A stretch of DNA of 64,000 nucleotides from Bacillus sp. FJAT-50079 (GCF_018343515.1 NZ_JAGYPD010000002.1:248001-312000); one strand, 5' to 3'. Numbered from the stretch's first letter, positions 34,488-45,263 are shown. Made by a program: numbers and translations. Notes: generated by a model not told the origin, from the letters alone.

Positions 34488-35411
34488 TCATGATTTATCT
34501 CCCCTTTTATTTAAATTCATGAGTGGGCTTGACGGCATTGCCTTTTTAATGAGTTCAAAATCTTCAAGTGATTGTAAATATCTTTGTGTAGTTGTAACAT
34601 CCGAATGACCTAGCAACTTGGATAATGTATAAATATCAATTCCGTTTAAAATACATTGGACGGCAAAAAAGTGTCTAAAAGTATGTGGTGATACTCTTTT
34701 ATTTTTAATTCCTGCCCTTTCACCTGCTTTTTTAACAAGATTATCCAAACCAACATGAGAAAGCATATCTCCTGCATATGACAAAAAATAATAATTATCA
34801 TTAAAATATTTGCCTCGAAAATATTCGATTCTTTTTCGTTCATATCTAATGAGTATTCTTTTTAGAGCAGGGCTGACAAAAATCATTCTCTCTTTATTGC
34901 CTTTTCCATTTACTAGAATGGAAGTTTCATGCACACTTCTTGTTTCAAGTCTCCTGATCTCTATTGCTCTTAATCCACAATCTGCAAGCATCGCAATGAT
35001 CGCTTTGTTACGGGCTTCAAGATAATTTTTATAAGTGAAGGCATCAATCATGTTTTGAACTTCTTTTATCGTAAATCCTTTTAATAATTTCTTCGGTACC
35101 TTTGGCATTTCAACATTTGATGCAATATTTTCTTTCAAATATCCCTCTTTTACACACCAACTAAAAAATGCCTTGATCATCTTAAACATAGAAACAATAC
35201 TTTGTGGTTGTAATCCATCTTTGTGTTTCGTCCTCACATAAGCTTTTAAATCGTGGGTGCTGATGCTTTCCAATTCTGTAATGCCACGCTTTTCTATTAA
35301 AAACTTTTTTAGCTGTTTATGCTCCTGAGCTTTATTTTTCATCGTCTTTTTTGTGTATCTTTTTGCTAAGCAATAATACTCATATTCCCGCAACACGTCT
35401 TCAAACAACAA
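34488..35411 (-). CDS. int: Tyrosine integrase of the prophage
   Basis: 307 residues with a SAM-like N-terminal core-binding domain (about 1-100) and catalytic domain. Active residues: Arg in LADCGLRAIEIRRL, Lys in VNGKGNKER, HxxR in SPHTFRHFFAVQ, His in LLGHSDVTT and Tyr in TQRYLQS. It recombines the phage and bacterial att sites in the yneF 3' end. It stops about 1 kb from the structured region and starts 180 nt from the right att repeat. Confidence 0.93.
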   Translation of the reverse strand: MLFEDVLREYEYYCLAKRYTKKTMKNKAQEHKQLKKFLIEKRGITELESISTHDLKAYVRTKHKDGLQPQSIVSMFKMIKAFFSWCVKEGYLKENIASNVEMPKVPKKLLKGFTIKEVQNMIDAFTYKNYLEARNKAIIAMLADCGLRAIEIRRLETRSVHETSILVNGKGNKERMIFVSPALKRILIRYERKRIEYFRGKYFNDNYYFLSYAGDMLSHVGLDNLVKKAGERAGIKNKRVSPHTFRHFFAVQCILNGIDIYTLSKLLGHSDVTTTQRYLQSLEDFELIKKAMPSSPLMNLNKRGDKS

Positions 35412-35463
35412 AAAAGATCACTCCTCCCATTGGTTTAGTTTCCAATGAATAGAATGATCTTTT
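35412..35463. promoter_or_regulatory. Hairpin in integrase 5' leader
   Basis: AAAAGATCA pairs with TGATCTTTT, with an inner CATTGG/CCAATG pair. It spans the integrase promoter and leader and could be an operator or a leader hairpin that limits integrase expression. Confidence 0.45.
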
Positions 35464-35473
35464 GAATGTAATT

Positions 35474-35522
35474 TGAAAGATTCACCATAATTTCGTTAAA
35501 AATCACGATGAAAGATTCACCA
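35474..35522. repeat. Direct repeats, likely integrase arm sites
   Basis: TGAAAGATTCACCA occurs at 35474-35487 and 35509-35522, spaced by 35 nt, between the integrase gene and the right att repeat. Paired arm-type sites are expected for a tyrosine integrase with an N-terminal arm-binding domain. Confidence 0.6.
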
Positions 35523-35590
35523 AGCAAGCAAATTATTGATGAGTAATCGAGATTTCAAACCTCTCCAAACCCTTATGTATCAAGGGATTA

Positions 35591-35667
35591 TTACTTCATC
35601 TGCTTATTCATTGCTTGCATCATTTGATTAATTTTCTTCTGGGATGGTTTCATTCCCATTTGCATCA
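35591..35667. repeat. Prophage end repeat (att site, right)
   Basis: This is the end of the intact yneF gene, matching 8468-8544 in 76 of 77 bases. Integration kept yneF whole because the phage carries a copy of its 3' end. Confidence 0.9.
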
Positions 35668-35806
35668 TCATCATTTTAAGCATTTGTTCGTTGATTGGTG
35701 GATTTTTCTTTAGATACGTCATCATGTATCTGCGGGCAATGAAAAATCCGAGTGCAACACCAGCAAGAAGCGCTAATACACCCGTTAAAATATACGGCCA
35801 CACCAT
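35591..35806 (-). CDS. yneF: YneF family membrane protein (UPF0154)
   Basis: 71 residues. One N-terminal membrane helix ([21 protein letters not shown]), then a Met-rich tail ([18 protein letters not shown]), characteristic of UPF0154. GAAGGAGG lies 8 nt before ATG 35806. It follows sirA as in B. subtilis. Its 3' end is the prophage attachment site. Function unknown, though conserved in Firmicutes. Confidence 0.93.
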   Translation of the reverse strand: MVWPYILTGVLALLAGVALGFFIARRYMMTYLKKNPPINEQMLKMMMMQMGMKPSQKKINQMMQAMNKQMK

Positions 35807-35882
35807 ATGAATTTCCTCCTTCAAGTTGTCTACACCTCAGTTTACTAAATACCCGCAAATAATACAATAACACACACCTATT

Positions 35883-36320
35883 TCATACAAACTTTCTTTC
35901 TTTTATTGGCTTTATCCAGCCATATCGATTGTTTTCGAGATCAACGGCTAGGAAACGACCATCAAATTTGCGCAAAGCCTCGAAAAATACTGATTCGGAC
36001 TCGAAGCCACCATTCGCATTTACTTTTAAGCTCCGCTCCCCAATTAATAATTCAGCATCTTTTTTTCCTTTTGGAATACCAACATAATAACTTTTTCCTT
36101 TAATATAAAAATTTTTGCTTTGGACGGAATCAGCAAAATGGCGATGGAGATCTAAATGCGGCAATGGCTTTGTTATGTATTGTATTTGTTTTTTCACGAT
36201 GTTTTTCATCTCACCGTGCTCGTAGCGATCAGCAACAAATAGTTCATAAAATTTATTCTCTCGACCATAAAAATAATTAGCAAACTCATCTTTTATTAAA
36301 TAAATAAAGTACGTTCTCAT
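35883..36320 (-). CDS. sirA: SirA (YneE), sporulation inhibitor of replication
   Basis: 145 residues starting MRTYFIYLIKDEFANYFYGR, the signature start of SirA. GGGAGTGACC lies upstream. SirA binds domain I of DnaA in cells entering sporulation and stops new rounds of replication; the gene is under Spo0A control in B. subtilis. I do not see a clean 0A box here. Gene order tkt-sirA-yneF is conserved. Confidence 0.9.
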   Translation of the reverse strand: MRTYFIYLIKDEFANYFYGRENKFYELFVADRYEHGEMKNIVKKQIQYITKPLPHLDLHRHFADSVQSKNFYIKGKSYYVGIPKGKKDAELLIGERSLKVNANGGFESESVFFEALRKFDGRFLAVDLENNRYGWIKPIKERKFV

Positions 36321-36434
36321 ACGCGGTCACTCCCTAGTCGTTTTTTTATCCATATTGACAAGGTTTCATGTAATAATATAGGACCTACTTTTTTATATAG
36401 TTCGTGATTTTTTCTAATTTTCCTTCAATTGCGC

Positions 36435-36478
36435 AAAAAAAAGGAGAAAACTTTATATGTAAAAGTTTTCCCCTTTTG
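36435..36478 (-). terminator. Terminator of tkt
   Basis: AAAAGG.GAAAACTTT and AAAGTTTTC.CCTTTT form a long stem, then T8 on the minus strand. It is about 10 nt past the tkt stop. Confidence 0.85.
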
Positions 36479-36489
36479 GATGATCGATC

Positions 36490-38493
36490 TTATTGTAATA
36501 AAGATTTCACGCGTGCAACAACGTTTCCAACGCTAAAACCAAATTCTTCAGCAATTTTTTCACCAGGTGCAGACTCTCCAAAGCGATCAATTGCTAATAC
36601 ATCGCCTTCATCACCAACATATTTATGCCAGCCAAGTGATGAGCCCATTTCTAATGCGAAGCGCTTTTTAATTGCTTTTGGCAATACTGAATCTTTATAT
36701 TCTTGTGATTGCTCTTCAAATTTATCCCATGAAGGCATGCTCACAACCGATACTTGAATATTTTCAGCAGCTAATGCTTTTTGCGCTTCAACTGCAAGAC
36801 TTACTTCTGAACCTGTCGCTAGTAAAAGTGCATCCGCTTGGTCGTTCGCAGCAGGAGATACAACATATGCCCCTTTGGCAACGCCTTGCTTCGCAGTTTC
36901 TGCTGTGCCAGGTAAAGTAGGTAAGTTTTGACGAGATAATACTAGAGCTGTTGGTTTGTCTTTCGACTCTATCGCAGAACGCCATGCAGCCGCAACTTCA
37001 TTTGCATCGGCTGGTCTAATAACTGAAAGTCCTGGCATTGCACGAAGTGATGCCAATTGCTCAATCGGCTCATGTGTCGGACCATCTTCACCAACAAAAA
37101 TGCTGTCATGTGTAAATACATATGTCACAGGAACTTTCATCAATGCTGCAAGACGAATTGCCGGACGTAAGTAGTCAGAGAAGACGAAGAATGTTGCTCC
37201 AAATGTGCGAAGTCCGCCATGAAGGGCAATCCCGTTCATTGCTGCCGCCATTCCAAATTCCCTTACACCAAACCAAATATTTCTACCAGCGTAGTTTGTT
37301 GCGCTGTAATCTGTTTCGCTGCCCATCATTGTTTTGTTTGAGCTCGCAAGGTCAGCTGCTCCACCAAATAAAGTTGGAAGATTTGGTGCAATCGCGTTCA
37401 ATACTTGACTGCTTGATTCACGAGTAGCAATGCTTGATCCTTCTTCATAAACAGCGACATCTTTATCCCAGCCTTCAGGAAGCTCACCAGAAATCGCTAA
37501 TTCAAGTTGAGCTGCAAGCTCAGGATGCTCTGCTTTATAAGTAGCAAAAAGTGCGTCCCACTCTGCTTCTTTTTCTTTTCCATTTTTCACAATCTTTTCT
37601 TCGAATTCATCGTATACTTCAGATGGAACATGGAAATCTTCCTCAAATGTCCATTTGTAGTAGTCTTTTGTCAGTTTCATTTCGGCTTCGCCAAGTGGTG
37701 CACCGTGAGAAGCAGATTTTCCACCTTTATTTGGTGAACCGTATCCAATAACCGTTTTCACTTCAATAAGCGTTGGTTTTGATGTTTCTTTCTTCGCTTC
37801 TTCGATTGCTTTTGCGATTTCGTTCATGTCATTTCCATCTTCAACGCGAACGTAATGCCAACCATACGCTTCAAAGCGACCTGCTACATTTTCAGAGAAT
37901 GATTTATCCAATTCTCCATCAAGTGTAATATCATTTGAATCATAAAGCATGATCAATTTACCAAGCTCTAAGTGAGCAGCAAGTGATACAGCTTCAGATG
38001 CAACACCTTCCATTAAATCTCCATCACCACATAGTGCATATGTATAGTGATCAACGACATTCATATTGTCTTTATTGTATACTTCTGCCATATGACGCTC
38101 AGCCATTGCCATTCCGACTGCCATTCCAATACCTTGTCCTAGTGGACCAGTCGTAGCTTCAACTCCAGCTGTATAACCGTATTCAGGATGTCCTGGTGTA
38201 CGGCTTCCCCATTGACGGAAGTTTTTAATATCATCCATTGTCACATCATAGCCAGATAAATGAAGCAGGCTATAAAGCAACATCGAACCGTGACCTGCTG
38301 ATAATACAAAGCGATCGCGATTAAACCATTGCGGATTTTTTGGATTGTGATTCATAAAACGACTCCATAGTGTATAAGCCATTGGAGCTGCGCCCATTGG
38401 AAGACCCGGATGTCCAGAATTAGACTTTTCAATTGCATCGATTGAAAGTGTCCGAATCGTGTTTACTGCTAATTGATCCACTTCTTTAAACAT
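36490..38493 (-). CDS. tkt: Transketolase
   Basis: 667 residues from [20 protein letters not shown]. Thiamine diphosphate motif [32 protein letters not shown] (about 155-190), the [10 protein letters not shown] start, [15 protein letters not shown] and the catalytic-half [16 protein letters not shown] are all intact. It moves two-carbon units between sugar phosphates in the pentose phosphate pathway. AAGGTTG lies before ATG 38493. The length is typical. It lies between ynzC and sirA, in the conserved order. Confidence 0.97.
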   Translation of the reverse strand: MFKEVDQLAVNTIRTLSIDAIEKSNSGHPGLPMGAAPMAYTLWSRFMNHNPKNPQWFNRDRFVLSAGHGSMLLYSLLHLSGYDVTMDDIKNFRQWGSRTPGHPEYGYTAGVEATTGPLGQGIGMAVGMAMAERHMAEVYNKDNMNVVDHYTYALCGDGDLMEGVASEAVSLAAHLELGKLIMLYDSNDITLDGELDKSFSENVAGRFEAYGWHYVRVEDGNDMNEIAKAIEEAKKETSKPTLIEVKTVIGYGSPNKGGKSASHGAPLGEAEMKLTKDYYKWTFEEDFHVPSEVYDEFEEKIVKNGKEKEAEWDALFATYKAEHPELAAQLELAISGELPEGWDKDVAVYEEGSSIATRESSSQVLNAIAPNLPTLFGGAADLASSNKTMMGSETDYSATNYAGRNIWFGVREFGMAAAMNGIALHGGLRTFGATFFVFSDYLRPAIRLAALMKVPVTYVFTHDSIFVGEDGPTHEPIEQLASLRAMPGLSVIRPADANEVAAAWRSAIESKDKPTALVLSRQNLPTLPGTAETAKQGVAKGAYVVSPAANDQADALLLATGSEVSLAVEAQKALAAENIQVSVVSMPSWDKFEEQSQEYKDSVLPKAIKKRFALEMGSSLGWHKYVGDEGDVLAIDRFGESAPGEKIAEEFGFSVGNVVARVKSLLQ

Positions 38494-38602
38494 TGACAAC
38501 AACCTTTCTTTCCTTGATATGTCCTCTTCTATCATAGTTGTTTTTTGTCGATTTAACAACATATTTACGATAATTGTGAAAGAAATCTCATTTTTAACAC
38601 AA

Positions 38603-38836
38603 TTAATGAAGTCTTTTCTTTTCTTGAATTTCTTTAATTTTCTCTGGCGTTACATCTTCTCCCGCGGCATCGATGACACGGACATTTTCAATCGTTCTTT
38701 TTATCGATGAGCGAAATGTTTGTAAATATTCTGCACGTAAGCTTGATTGTTCCTTTGCTTCTTCCGCAGTTAATTTCCGTTCTTTCGCTAATTTAGCCAA
38801 CTCATTAATTCTTGCCATTTTTTCTTTTGGCAGCAT
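38603..38836 (-). CDS. ynzC: YnzC family protein (DUF896)
   Basis: 77 residues from [20 protein letters not shown]. Two long helices, with [20 protein letters not shown] in the second, are the DUF896 signature. AAAAGGAG lies 8 nt before the ATG. In B. subtilis it belongs to the SOS-inducible yneA-yneB-ynzC operon; here a hairpin lies between yneB and ynzC. Function unknown. Confidence 0.92.
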   Translation of the reverse strand: MLPKEKMARINELAKLAKERKLTAEEAKEQSSLRAEYLQTFRSSIKRTIENVRVIDAAGEDVTPEKIKEIQEKKRLH

Positions 38837-38899
38837 CGCGATAACTCCTTTTCTTTTACTTTCCATACGAAATCGAATACACGGTTAAATATACACAAA

Positions 38900-38933
38900 A
38901 AAAAGACGTATCACAACTGATCCGTCTTTCAGC
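38900..38933 (-). terminator. Hairpin between yneB and ynzC
   Basis: AAGACG and CGTCTT pair, with T8 following on the minus strand. It would end or reduce transcription from yneA-yneB before ynzC. Confidence 0.65.
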
Positions 38934-38999
38934 CTGTTGACAAACGTCGCATCTGTCATAATCCATTTCGCTCGACTTCGCAAAGGCTGACAAGCATTT

Positions 39000-40015
<1,016 letters not shown>

Positions 40016-40061
40016 TGATCATTCCTTCTTTCTCGAATGTTTGTTCTTATTTATTAATTTT

Positions 40062-40090
40062 ATTGTAAGCGAACATTCGTTTGTTGTCAA
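40062..40090 (-). promoter_or_regulatory. yneA promoter with SOS box
   Basis: On the minus strand TTGACA, a 17-nt spacer, then TACAAT. The SOS box CGAACATTCGTTTG (40070-40083) lies inside the spacer, so LexA binding would block polymerase. Confidence 0.9.
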
Positions 40091-40098
40091 CAATTATT

Positions 40099-40112
40099 CG
40101 AACCTACGTTTG
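40099..40112 (+). promoter_or_regulatory. SOS box at the lexA promoter
   Basis: CGAACCTACGTTTG fits the Bacillus box CGAAC-N4-GTTYG and overlaps the lexA -35 hexamer, giving autoregulation. Confidence 0.9.
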
Positions 40113-40138
40113 TACAGAATGTAAGATCGTGTTATAAT
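40110..40138 (+). promoter_or_regulatory. lexA promoter
   Basis: TTGTAC, 17 nt, TATAAT, located 43 nt before the lexA start. Confidence 0.85.
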
Positions 40139-40180
40139 GAAAATAAGACAAAATATAACGATAATGGAGTGTGAATATTG

Positions 40181-40801
40181 ATGAAATTATCAAAGCGGCA
40201 ACAAGATATTATGGATTTCATAAAAGATGAAGTAAAGACAAAGGGCTATCCACCATCTGTTCGCGAAATTGGTGAAGCTGTTGGTCTTGCGTCGAGCTCA
40301 ACGGTTCATGGTCACCTTGCTCGATTGGAAAGCAAAGGCTTTATCAGACGTGATCCAACAAAACCGAGAGCGATCGAAATTTTACAAATCGAAGAAGACA
40401 ATATCCCACGCCAAAAGACGATCAATGTGCCGCTCGTTGGTAAGGTAACTGCTGGTTTACCAATTTCCGCTATTGAAAATATCGAAGAATACTTTCCATT
40501 ACCAGAGCATCTTGCTTCGAGCGATGAGCAAGTCTTTATGCTCGAAATTGTTGGTGAAAGTATGATTGAAGCTGGAATTCTAAATGGCGATTACGTGATC
40601 GTCCGTCAGCAACAAACAGCGAATAATGGCGATATCGTCGTGGCCATGACGGAAGATGATGAAGCAACGGTGAAACGATTTTTCAAAGAGAAAGATTACT
40701 TCCGTTTGCAGCCTGAGAACTCCACGATGGAACCGATTATCGTGCGTGATGTTTCCATCCTTGGAAAAGTAGTTGGCTTATATCGTCAAGTCATTCATTG
40801 A
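40181..40801 (+). CDS. lexA: LexA, SOS repressor
   Basis: 206 residues from [21 protein letters not shown]-terminal winged helix ([23 protein letters not shown]), Ala-Gly cleavage site in KVTAGLP (about residue 91), catalytic Ser in GESMIE and Lys in ATVKRFF. It represses SOS genes and cleaves itself when RecA is activated. GGAGTG lies upstream; a TTG precedes the ATG. It faces yneA across two SOS boxes. Confidence 0.97.
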   Translation: MKLSKRQQDIMDFIKDEVKTKGYPPSVREIGEAVGLASSSTVHGHLARLESKGFIRRDPTKPRAIEILQIEEDNIPRQKTINVPLVGKVTAGLPISAIENIEEYFPLPEHLASSDEQVFMLEIVGESMIEAGILNGDYVIVRQQQTANNGDIVVAMTEDDEATVKRFFKEKDYFRLQPENSTMEPIIVRDVSILGKVVGLYRQVIH

Positions 40802-40813
40802 TCGGAAAATTGT

Positions 40814-40850
40814 AAATAGAGCCTTTCATATAAGTGAGGCTCTATTTATT
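40814..40850. terminator. Shared terminator of lexA and spoIIP
   Basis: AAATAGAGCCT and AGGCTCTATTT form an 11-bp stem between two convergent genes; it overlaps the spoIIP end by 9 bases. Confidence 0.85.
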
Positions 40851-41936
40851 TGTACTTGCTTCAACCGCTTGCTCCCAGTAATACTCACTGATCACCTCAG
40901 CTAAGGCGTCGACTGTTCGATATAACTCCTCTAACGTATTATCGACTCCCCCAATTTCAATGACTAAGCTTTTTTCGTATAAATCTTGGTTATATATTCC
41001 GTTATTATATTCATTTCGCGGTTTTTCAAAAACTCCCCTTGATAGAGTAGGATATTTTTTCTCTAGCTTATTATGAAGCTTTTCCGCAAAGGCAATATTT
41101 TTTTCGTAATTCGAATGACCTAAGCCGATAACGAAGTATGGTTTTGCGTATGATTGACCATTGATCGTCGTCGTTGTCACATCTTTTCTTTGCGAATCAC
41201 GATGAAGGTCAAAAATTAATTCAACCTGATCGTTTTTATTCATTGCATCTACGACCAATTCCCTCGCTACATCGTAAGACTGATAATATTGCATGTTTCT
41301 TTGCGATAGTATGCTTTGCACATCAGTGGTGTCTACTAATGTTTTGATCCCTTTCTCCTCAAGCTTTTCTCCTAATCTTTTTCCTAGCAATGTGACGTTT
41401 TTCTCTTTATTTGAGGCACTATTTGGATTAGTTACACCTGGCAGTAAAGGTAAAAATGATTCGCGTGTATGTGAATGATAAATATATGCTTTGTAATCAT
41501 CTGTCAGCGCAAGCGTCTCTGCCCTTTGCTTTTCAATATCTTCCTCTGTTTCGTCCCATTCACCAAAATCTGGTGGTGGCGGTGATTCAATCGGCAAATT
41601 AGTAAAATCGCTCCCTTCTCCCGCGATTAAAATCTTTGGACTGGACGCATAAAGGCCTGGAATTTCACTAATTAAAAAAGTTTTCATATCGGTTAAATTA
41701 ATACTTGTCAGCAGCTGCAATGCATCCTTTCCAAGTGAACGCTTCGGATTAAAAGGAAGCACCGAATGCAGGGAACGATTTTCCATGGACATCATGTATA
41801 GAAAAGACTCTGTTTTTGTTTCATCGTTACCAATAAAAGAAAAGAAACTAATTTTTAGGCTTGAAAAAGCGATGACCGAAATAAAACAAAAGATTGCAAT
41901 AATAGAGAGTGAGGATCTTGCTACAATTTTTAACAT
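40842..41936 (-). CDS. spoIIP: SpoIIP-family sporulation hydrolase
   Basis: 364 residues with an N-terminal membrane helix (about 9-30). The SpoIIP domain shows YIYHSHTRESFLPLL, LIFDLHRDSQRKD and ETSL-like VIEIGGVDNTLEE. It removes peptide side chains from septal peptidoglycan during engulfment, with SpoIID and SpoIIM. It is usually near gpr; here it lies beside lexA, so it may be a second copy. AAGGGTGG is upstream. Confidence 0.88.
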   Translation of the reverse strand: MLKIVARSSLSIIAIFCFISVIAFSSLKISFFSFIGNDETKTESFLYMMSMENRSLHSVLPFNPKRSLGKDALQLLTSINLTDMKTFLISEIPGLYASSPKILIAGEGSDFTNLPIESPPPPDFGEWDETEEDIEKQRAETLALTDDYKAYIYHSHTRESFLPLLPGVTNPNSASNKEKNVTLLGKRLGEKLEEKGIKTLVDTTDVQSILSQRNMQYYQSYDVARELVVDAMNKNDQVELIFDLHRDSQRKDVTTTTINGQSYAKPYFVIGLGHSNYEKNIAFAEKLHNKLEKKYPTLSRGVFEKPRNEYNNGIYNQDLYEKSLVIEIGGVDNTLEELYRTVDALAEVISEYYWEQAVEASTNK

Positions 41937-42038
41937 CGGCTTCCACCCTTGCTACGTTTGTTACTAATCATTTATATGAATGAAAGAAGAGACTATGATA
42001 AATAAATAAAACTAGTAGAAATAAACCAAATAAAATAC

Positions 42039-42086
42039 GAGATGGCTTCACAATCGTTTGATTACGATTTTGTGAAGCCATCTCGC
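42039..42086 (-). terminator. Long terminator after the amidase gene
   Basis: CGAGATGGCTTCACAATCGT pairs with its complement around a short loop. On the minus strand AT-rich sequence follows. It is one of the longest perfect hairpins in the window. Confidence 0.75.
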
Positions 42087-42100
42087 ATTTATTGAAAATA

Positions 42101-43189
42101 TTAATGAAAATAATTAATTAGACCTTGAACAATGGATTCTGCTACACTTTGTTGAAAATTTTGTGTCTGTATGATCTGAATGTCGTGCTGATTCGTAATG
42201 AAACCGAGTTCTAATAAGATCGATTGGTTATGATTGTTTCTCAGCACATAGAAATCTCCGAACTGTACACCACCATTTTTCAAAGTGGATTGAGCTACGA
42301 GTTGTTGATGTATAGAGGTTGTTAAATCCCTGTCTGCTGGGTGGTAATAATATGTTTTAACCCCATTTGCCCCCTTATTTTCATGTGCATTATAATGAAT
42401 ACTTATAAACACACTATTTGGAAACGACTGGCTTAAATTAACCCGTTCACTTACATGCAAATGTCGATCCCTAGTCCTTGTCATGATCACATCCGCTCCA
42501 GCATTTCTCAATTTTTCTGTAAGTAAATGAGCCATGCTTAAAGTGAGGGTTTTTTCTAAAATTCCGCCAATTCCAATGGCACCAGGATCATATCCCCCAT
42601 GACCTGCATCAATGATAATTGTTTGACCAGCAAGCGACCCGCTATTATTAACAGACTTCGTGCTATGCGGGCTAGCTGATAGTAAAGTAGATGATGCCGA
42701 ATTAGAAACAAGCCATCCTGCTATCCAAGCAGATTTCCCATTTTTCATACGTATATGTTGCCATTGGCCTGCTGTTTCAATTAACTGGAAAGTTTCCCCA
42801 TAAGTAGCGTACCCAATGATTGTAAATTCTGTGCTCGGACCACTTCGTAAGCGAACACCATTAGCATTCACTGTTACTTCCGTTGAAGTCGATATGGGTT
42901 GAACCGCCGCTTGTCCAGATTCTTGATAGAGATAGTACGCCGCAATCCAACCAGTTTGCCCACTAAACTCTATTTTCGCCCAATCATATTTAATTTCTGA
43001 TACATGGACTGTAGTTCCCCTTGGCAATGACGCGATGACATCCGCATAGATAGACGGTTCGGTTCTTACGTTTAATGAACTAGCACCAATCTTGTATGTA
43101 TCACTAGCATACGCTTCTTCATAAGAACTAAAGTATAATAGAAAGATGATGCCGAATAAAAAAATAGAGAGAGTGTTTCCCTTAGTCAT
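42101..43189 (-). CDS. N-acetylmuramoyl-L-alanine amidase with two SH3b domains
   Basis: 362 residues: signal peptide (1-28, ending AYA), SH3b domain 1 (about 34-90), SH3b domain 2 (about 104-160), a Ser-rich linker, then an Amidase_3 domain with zinc ligands in DAGHGG, the Glu in ILEKTLT, SIHYNAHEN and catalytic Glu in LELGF. It cuts the amide bond of cell wall peptidoglycan and is secreted. AGGAGG before the ATG. Similar to YrvJ-type autolysins. Confidence 0.92.
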   Translation of the reverse strand: MTKGNTLSIFLFGIIFLLYFSSYEEAYASDTYKIGASSLNVRTEPSIYADVIASLPRGTTVHVSEIKYDWAKIEFSGQTGWIAAYYLYQESGQAAVQPISTSTEVTVNANGVRLRSGPSTEFTIIGYATYGETFQLIETAGQWQHIRMKNGKSAWIAGWLVSNSASSTLLSASPHSTKSVNNSGSLAGQTIIIDAGHGGYDPGAIGIGGILEKTLTLSMAHLLTEKLRNAGADVIMTRTRDRHLHVSERVNLSQSFPNSVFISIHYNAHENKGANGVKTYYYHPADRDLTTSIHQQLVAQSTLKNGGVQFGDFYVLRNNHNQSILLELGFITNQHDIQIIQTQNFQQSVAESIVQGLINYFH

Positions 43190-43349
43190 GATAACCTCCT
43201 CTTAACAAGAATTACTTTTATTATCTTGTTATTTTAACGAAATGACCATTCGACAAAATTCCTATTTATTATACATGTCGAATAAATAGTAGGAGGTATT
43301 AGAAACTTTCGTATGATAACATTGGGATAAATTTGAAAATAATCGATAT

Positions 43350-44645
43350 TTAATGATTTTTGCTATTTTTTTGGTCGAGCTTTTCCTTAGCGATAAATGC
43401 TTGTTCTAAAATAATGGCGATGACGCTCCCGCAAACTAGTCCATTATTTACAAGTACCTCAAGTGCAGGTGATAAGCTCTTTGTCGCTTCAGCTGGAATG
43501 AACATTAATCCAATTCCAATTAGGAGCGAAACTCCCGCTACTATATATGCACGTTCTACATGTTGAACGCTGCTTAGTTCTTTTAATGCTAAACCAAACA
43601 TACTGACGAAAATGACAAATGTAACGGCATAACCAATTGGTGCTGGAATCGCTGCAATCAGATTCATTACAAGCGGAAATAAGGATACAGCAATAACAAA
43701 AAAGCAACCAATTAAGAAAGGAAGGCGTTTTTTTATTCCTGTTTGTTCAACGAACCCAGCCGCACCCGATATGGGAACCGAACCGATTGCTCCAAACAAG
43801 CCGCTAAAAAAATGATTGATCCCTGATACGAAGCTTGCCCGTAAATAGCGATTCGGATCATTTTTGTAATGTACAATGGCAGCCATTAATCGGATTGAGA
43901 CAATGGCATTCGTTAATAATAATAAAGTTAACAACGCTGAGGTGATGATTGTTCCCATGTCAAAAAGCGGAGGGCCAAAAGGAAGTAATTTCGGAAGTTG
44001 AAATAGGCGGTCGGCTTTTTGAATCGGATCTGCTTGTTGAAAAAGAAGAAATAATAGCCAGCCAATAACAATACTAATCATGATTGAATAGCGTTGTAAA
44101 AGCATTTGTTTATTTTTCCCTAGCCAAAACGTAATGCAAACGACGATCACGCTTAAAAATAAAATCATCGGCTTTATTTCAATATTTTCAGCCGTAATGC
44201 CTAGCATCCCTTTCATAAAAGAGCCGCTTAATTGAAAAATTAAAAGGAATAAGTAAACAAACGTAATCGTCGGTGTAAATAAACGGGCAATCTTATCGAT
44301 CAGTTTTAATAGCGCCAATAGAATAAAAAATACCCCACTGATGATCATTCCACCGCTTAATGTTTGCAGCGCAATCGTGTTTGAGCTGTATAAAATAGAC
44401 ACTAAGCTTGCATAAATAGTGAAAATTCCCCACCATAACCCGGCTGGACCTTCATGAATCGGTAACTTATGACCAAAAAGTCCTTGAAGGATGCCAGCTA
44501 AACCTAATATAAAGATCGTTCTTTGCATAAATCCAGCCGTTTCGACCGGTGATAATTGAAACAAATCGGCAATCGCAATGGGGGCCGCGATCGCTCCTGC
44601 TATCATAAATAACATCCACTGTAATCCGGATAAAAGCCATCTCAT
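43350..44645 (-). CDS. NCS2-family purine/pyrimidine permease
   Basis: 431 residues and about 13 membrane helices. GAIGSVPISGAAGFVEQTGIKKR in the middle matches the conserved NCS2 signature with the substrate-binding helix-10 region; HEGPAGLWWGIF and the final GFALE-type stretch support the family. It moves a nucleobase with protons. It is alone, next to the MltG-like gene; the substrate (uracil, xanthine or other) is not clear. Confidence 0.87.
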   Translation of the reverse strand: MRWLLSGLQWMLFMIAGAIAAPIAIADLFQLSPVETAGFMQRTIFILGLAGILQGLFGHKLPIHEGPAGLWWGIFTIYASLVSILYSSNTIALQTLSGGMIISGVFFILLALLKLIDKIARLFTPTITFVYLFLLIFQLSGSFMKGMLGITAENIEIKPMILFLSVIVVCITFWLGKNKQMLLQRYSIMISIVIGWLLFLLFQQADPIQKADRLFQLPKLLPFGPPLFDMGTIITSALLTLLLLTNAIVSIRLMAAIVHYKNDPNRYLRASFVSGINHFFSGLFGAIGSVPISGAAGFVEQTGIKKRLPFLIGCFFVIAVSLFPLVMNLIAAIPAPIGYAVTFVIFVSMFGLALKELSSVQHVERAYIVAGVSLLIGIGLMFIPAEATKSLSPALEVLVNNGLVCGSVIAIILEQAFIAKEKLDQKNSKNH

Positions 44646-44732
44646 CCATTCCCCTACTCTCTTCCATTTGTCCTAATGTACGTTTTATTGTCATTTCTAT
44701 ACGTAGTCGGAGTTTTCCTTTATATAAATAAG

Positions 44733-44760
44733 AAAAATGCAGCCGTAATCGCTGCATTTT
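44733..44760 (-). terminator. Terminator of MltG-like gene
   Basis: AAATGCAGC and GCTGCATTT form a 9-bp stem, then T-rich sequence on the minus strand. Confidence 0.8.
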
Positions 44761-44783
44761 CTATGAAAATCTTAAATTTATTG

Positions 44784-45263
44784 TTATTTAAAAACCGTAG
44801 AAATGATTTCATCCACAGTCATTTCACTATCCACTTCATATGTGCCAGGACGTAGTCCATTTGCGAGCCCTTTGTTTTCCACTTCTTTAAAAAAGCCGAT
44901 TGCACTATCAATGATATTTGCCTTTTGAAGCGCTTCTCCGACATCGATACTCGTCATTCCCGAAGAAACCGTTAGAATCGTTCGGTACACAACCGTTTCT
45001 GATTCTTCTTCTTTTCCTTCTTCTTTTTCTTCTTCCTTCGGTTCTTCCGCTTTTTCATTGGCCGCAAGCTGTTCATTCCATTCTTCTTCCGTTAGAATCT
45101 TATATCCATTAGCGGCAAGTTTACTTTTCATCTCCGCTTCAGTCAGCTTTTCAACAGTAGGCTCGCTTTTTACTTTTTTAGGACTAAGAAAGTAGGCAGC
45201 CCCACACATACTTGTAGCAATAAGCAAACCGATTGCAAAACTACGTATTGAATTAGCCTTCAT
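44784..45263 (-). CDS. Small MltG/YceG-like membrane protein
   Basis: 159 residues: membrane helix (about 8-27), an acidic low-complexity linker rich in EEEK, then TVSSGMTSIDVGEALQKANIID and ANGLRPGTYEVDSEMTVDEIIS, which resemble the LysM-like N-terminal part of MltG. The catalytic domain of MltG is absent, so it may bind peptidoglycan without cutting. It overlaps the gene before it by 11 nt. Confidence 0.75.
   Translation of the reverse strand: MKANSIRSFAIGLLIATSMCGAAYFLSPKKVKSEPTVEKLTEAEMKSKLAANGYKILTEEEWNEQLAANEKAEEPKEEEKEEGKEEESETVVYRTILTVSSGMTSIDVGEALQKANIIDSAIGFFKEVENKGLANGLRPGTYEVDSEMTVDEIISTVFK

Larger units (their letters stand above)
8468..35667. mobile_element. Prophage (about 27 kb) integrated in yneF
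   Basis: The element is bounded by 77-bp direct repeats and is visibly more AT-rich than its flanks. It holds an integrase at the right end, a full set of terminase, portal, capsid, connector, tail tube, chaperone and tape measure genes, a Rep-like gene with iteron-like repeats and several nucleases. Nearly all genes run leftward. Missing are tail-tip, fibre, holin, endolysin and a clear CI-type repressor. It is either a prophage that lost its tail-tip/lysis block or an element that borrows those parts. Confidence 0.92.
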
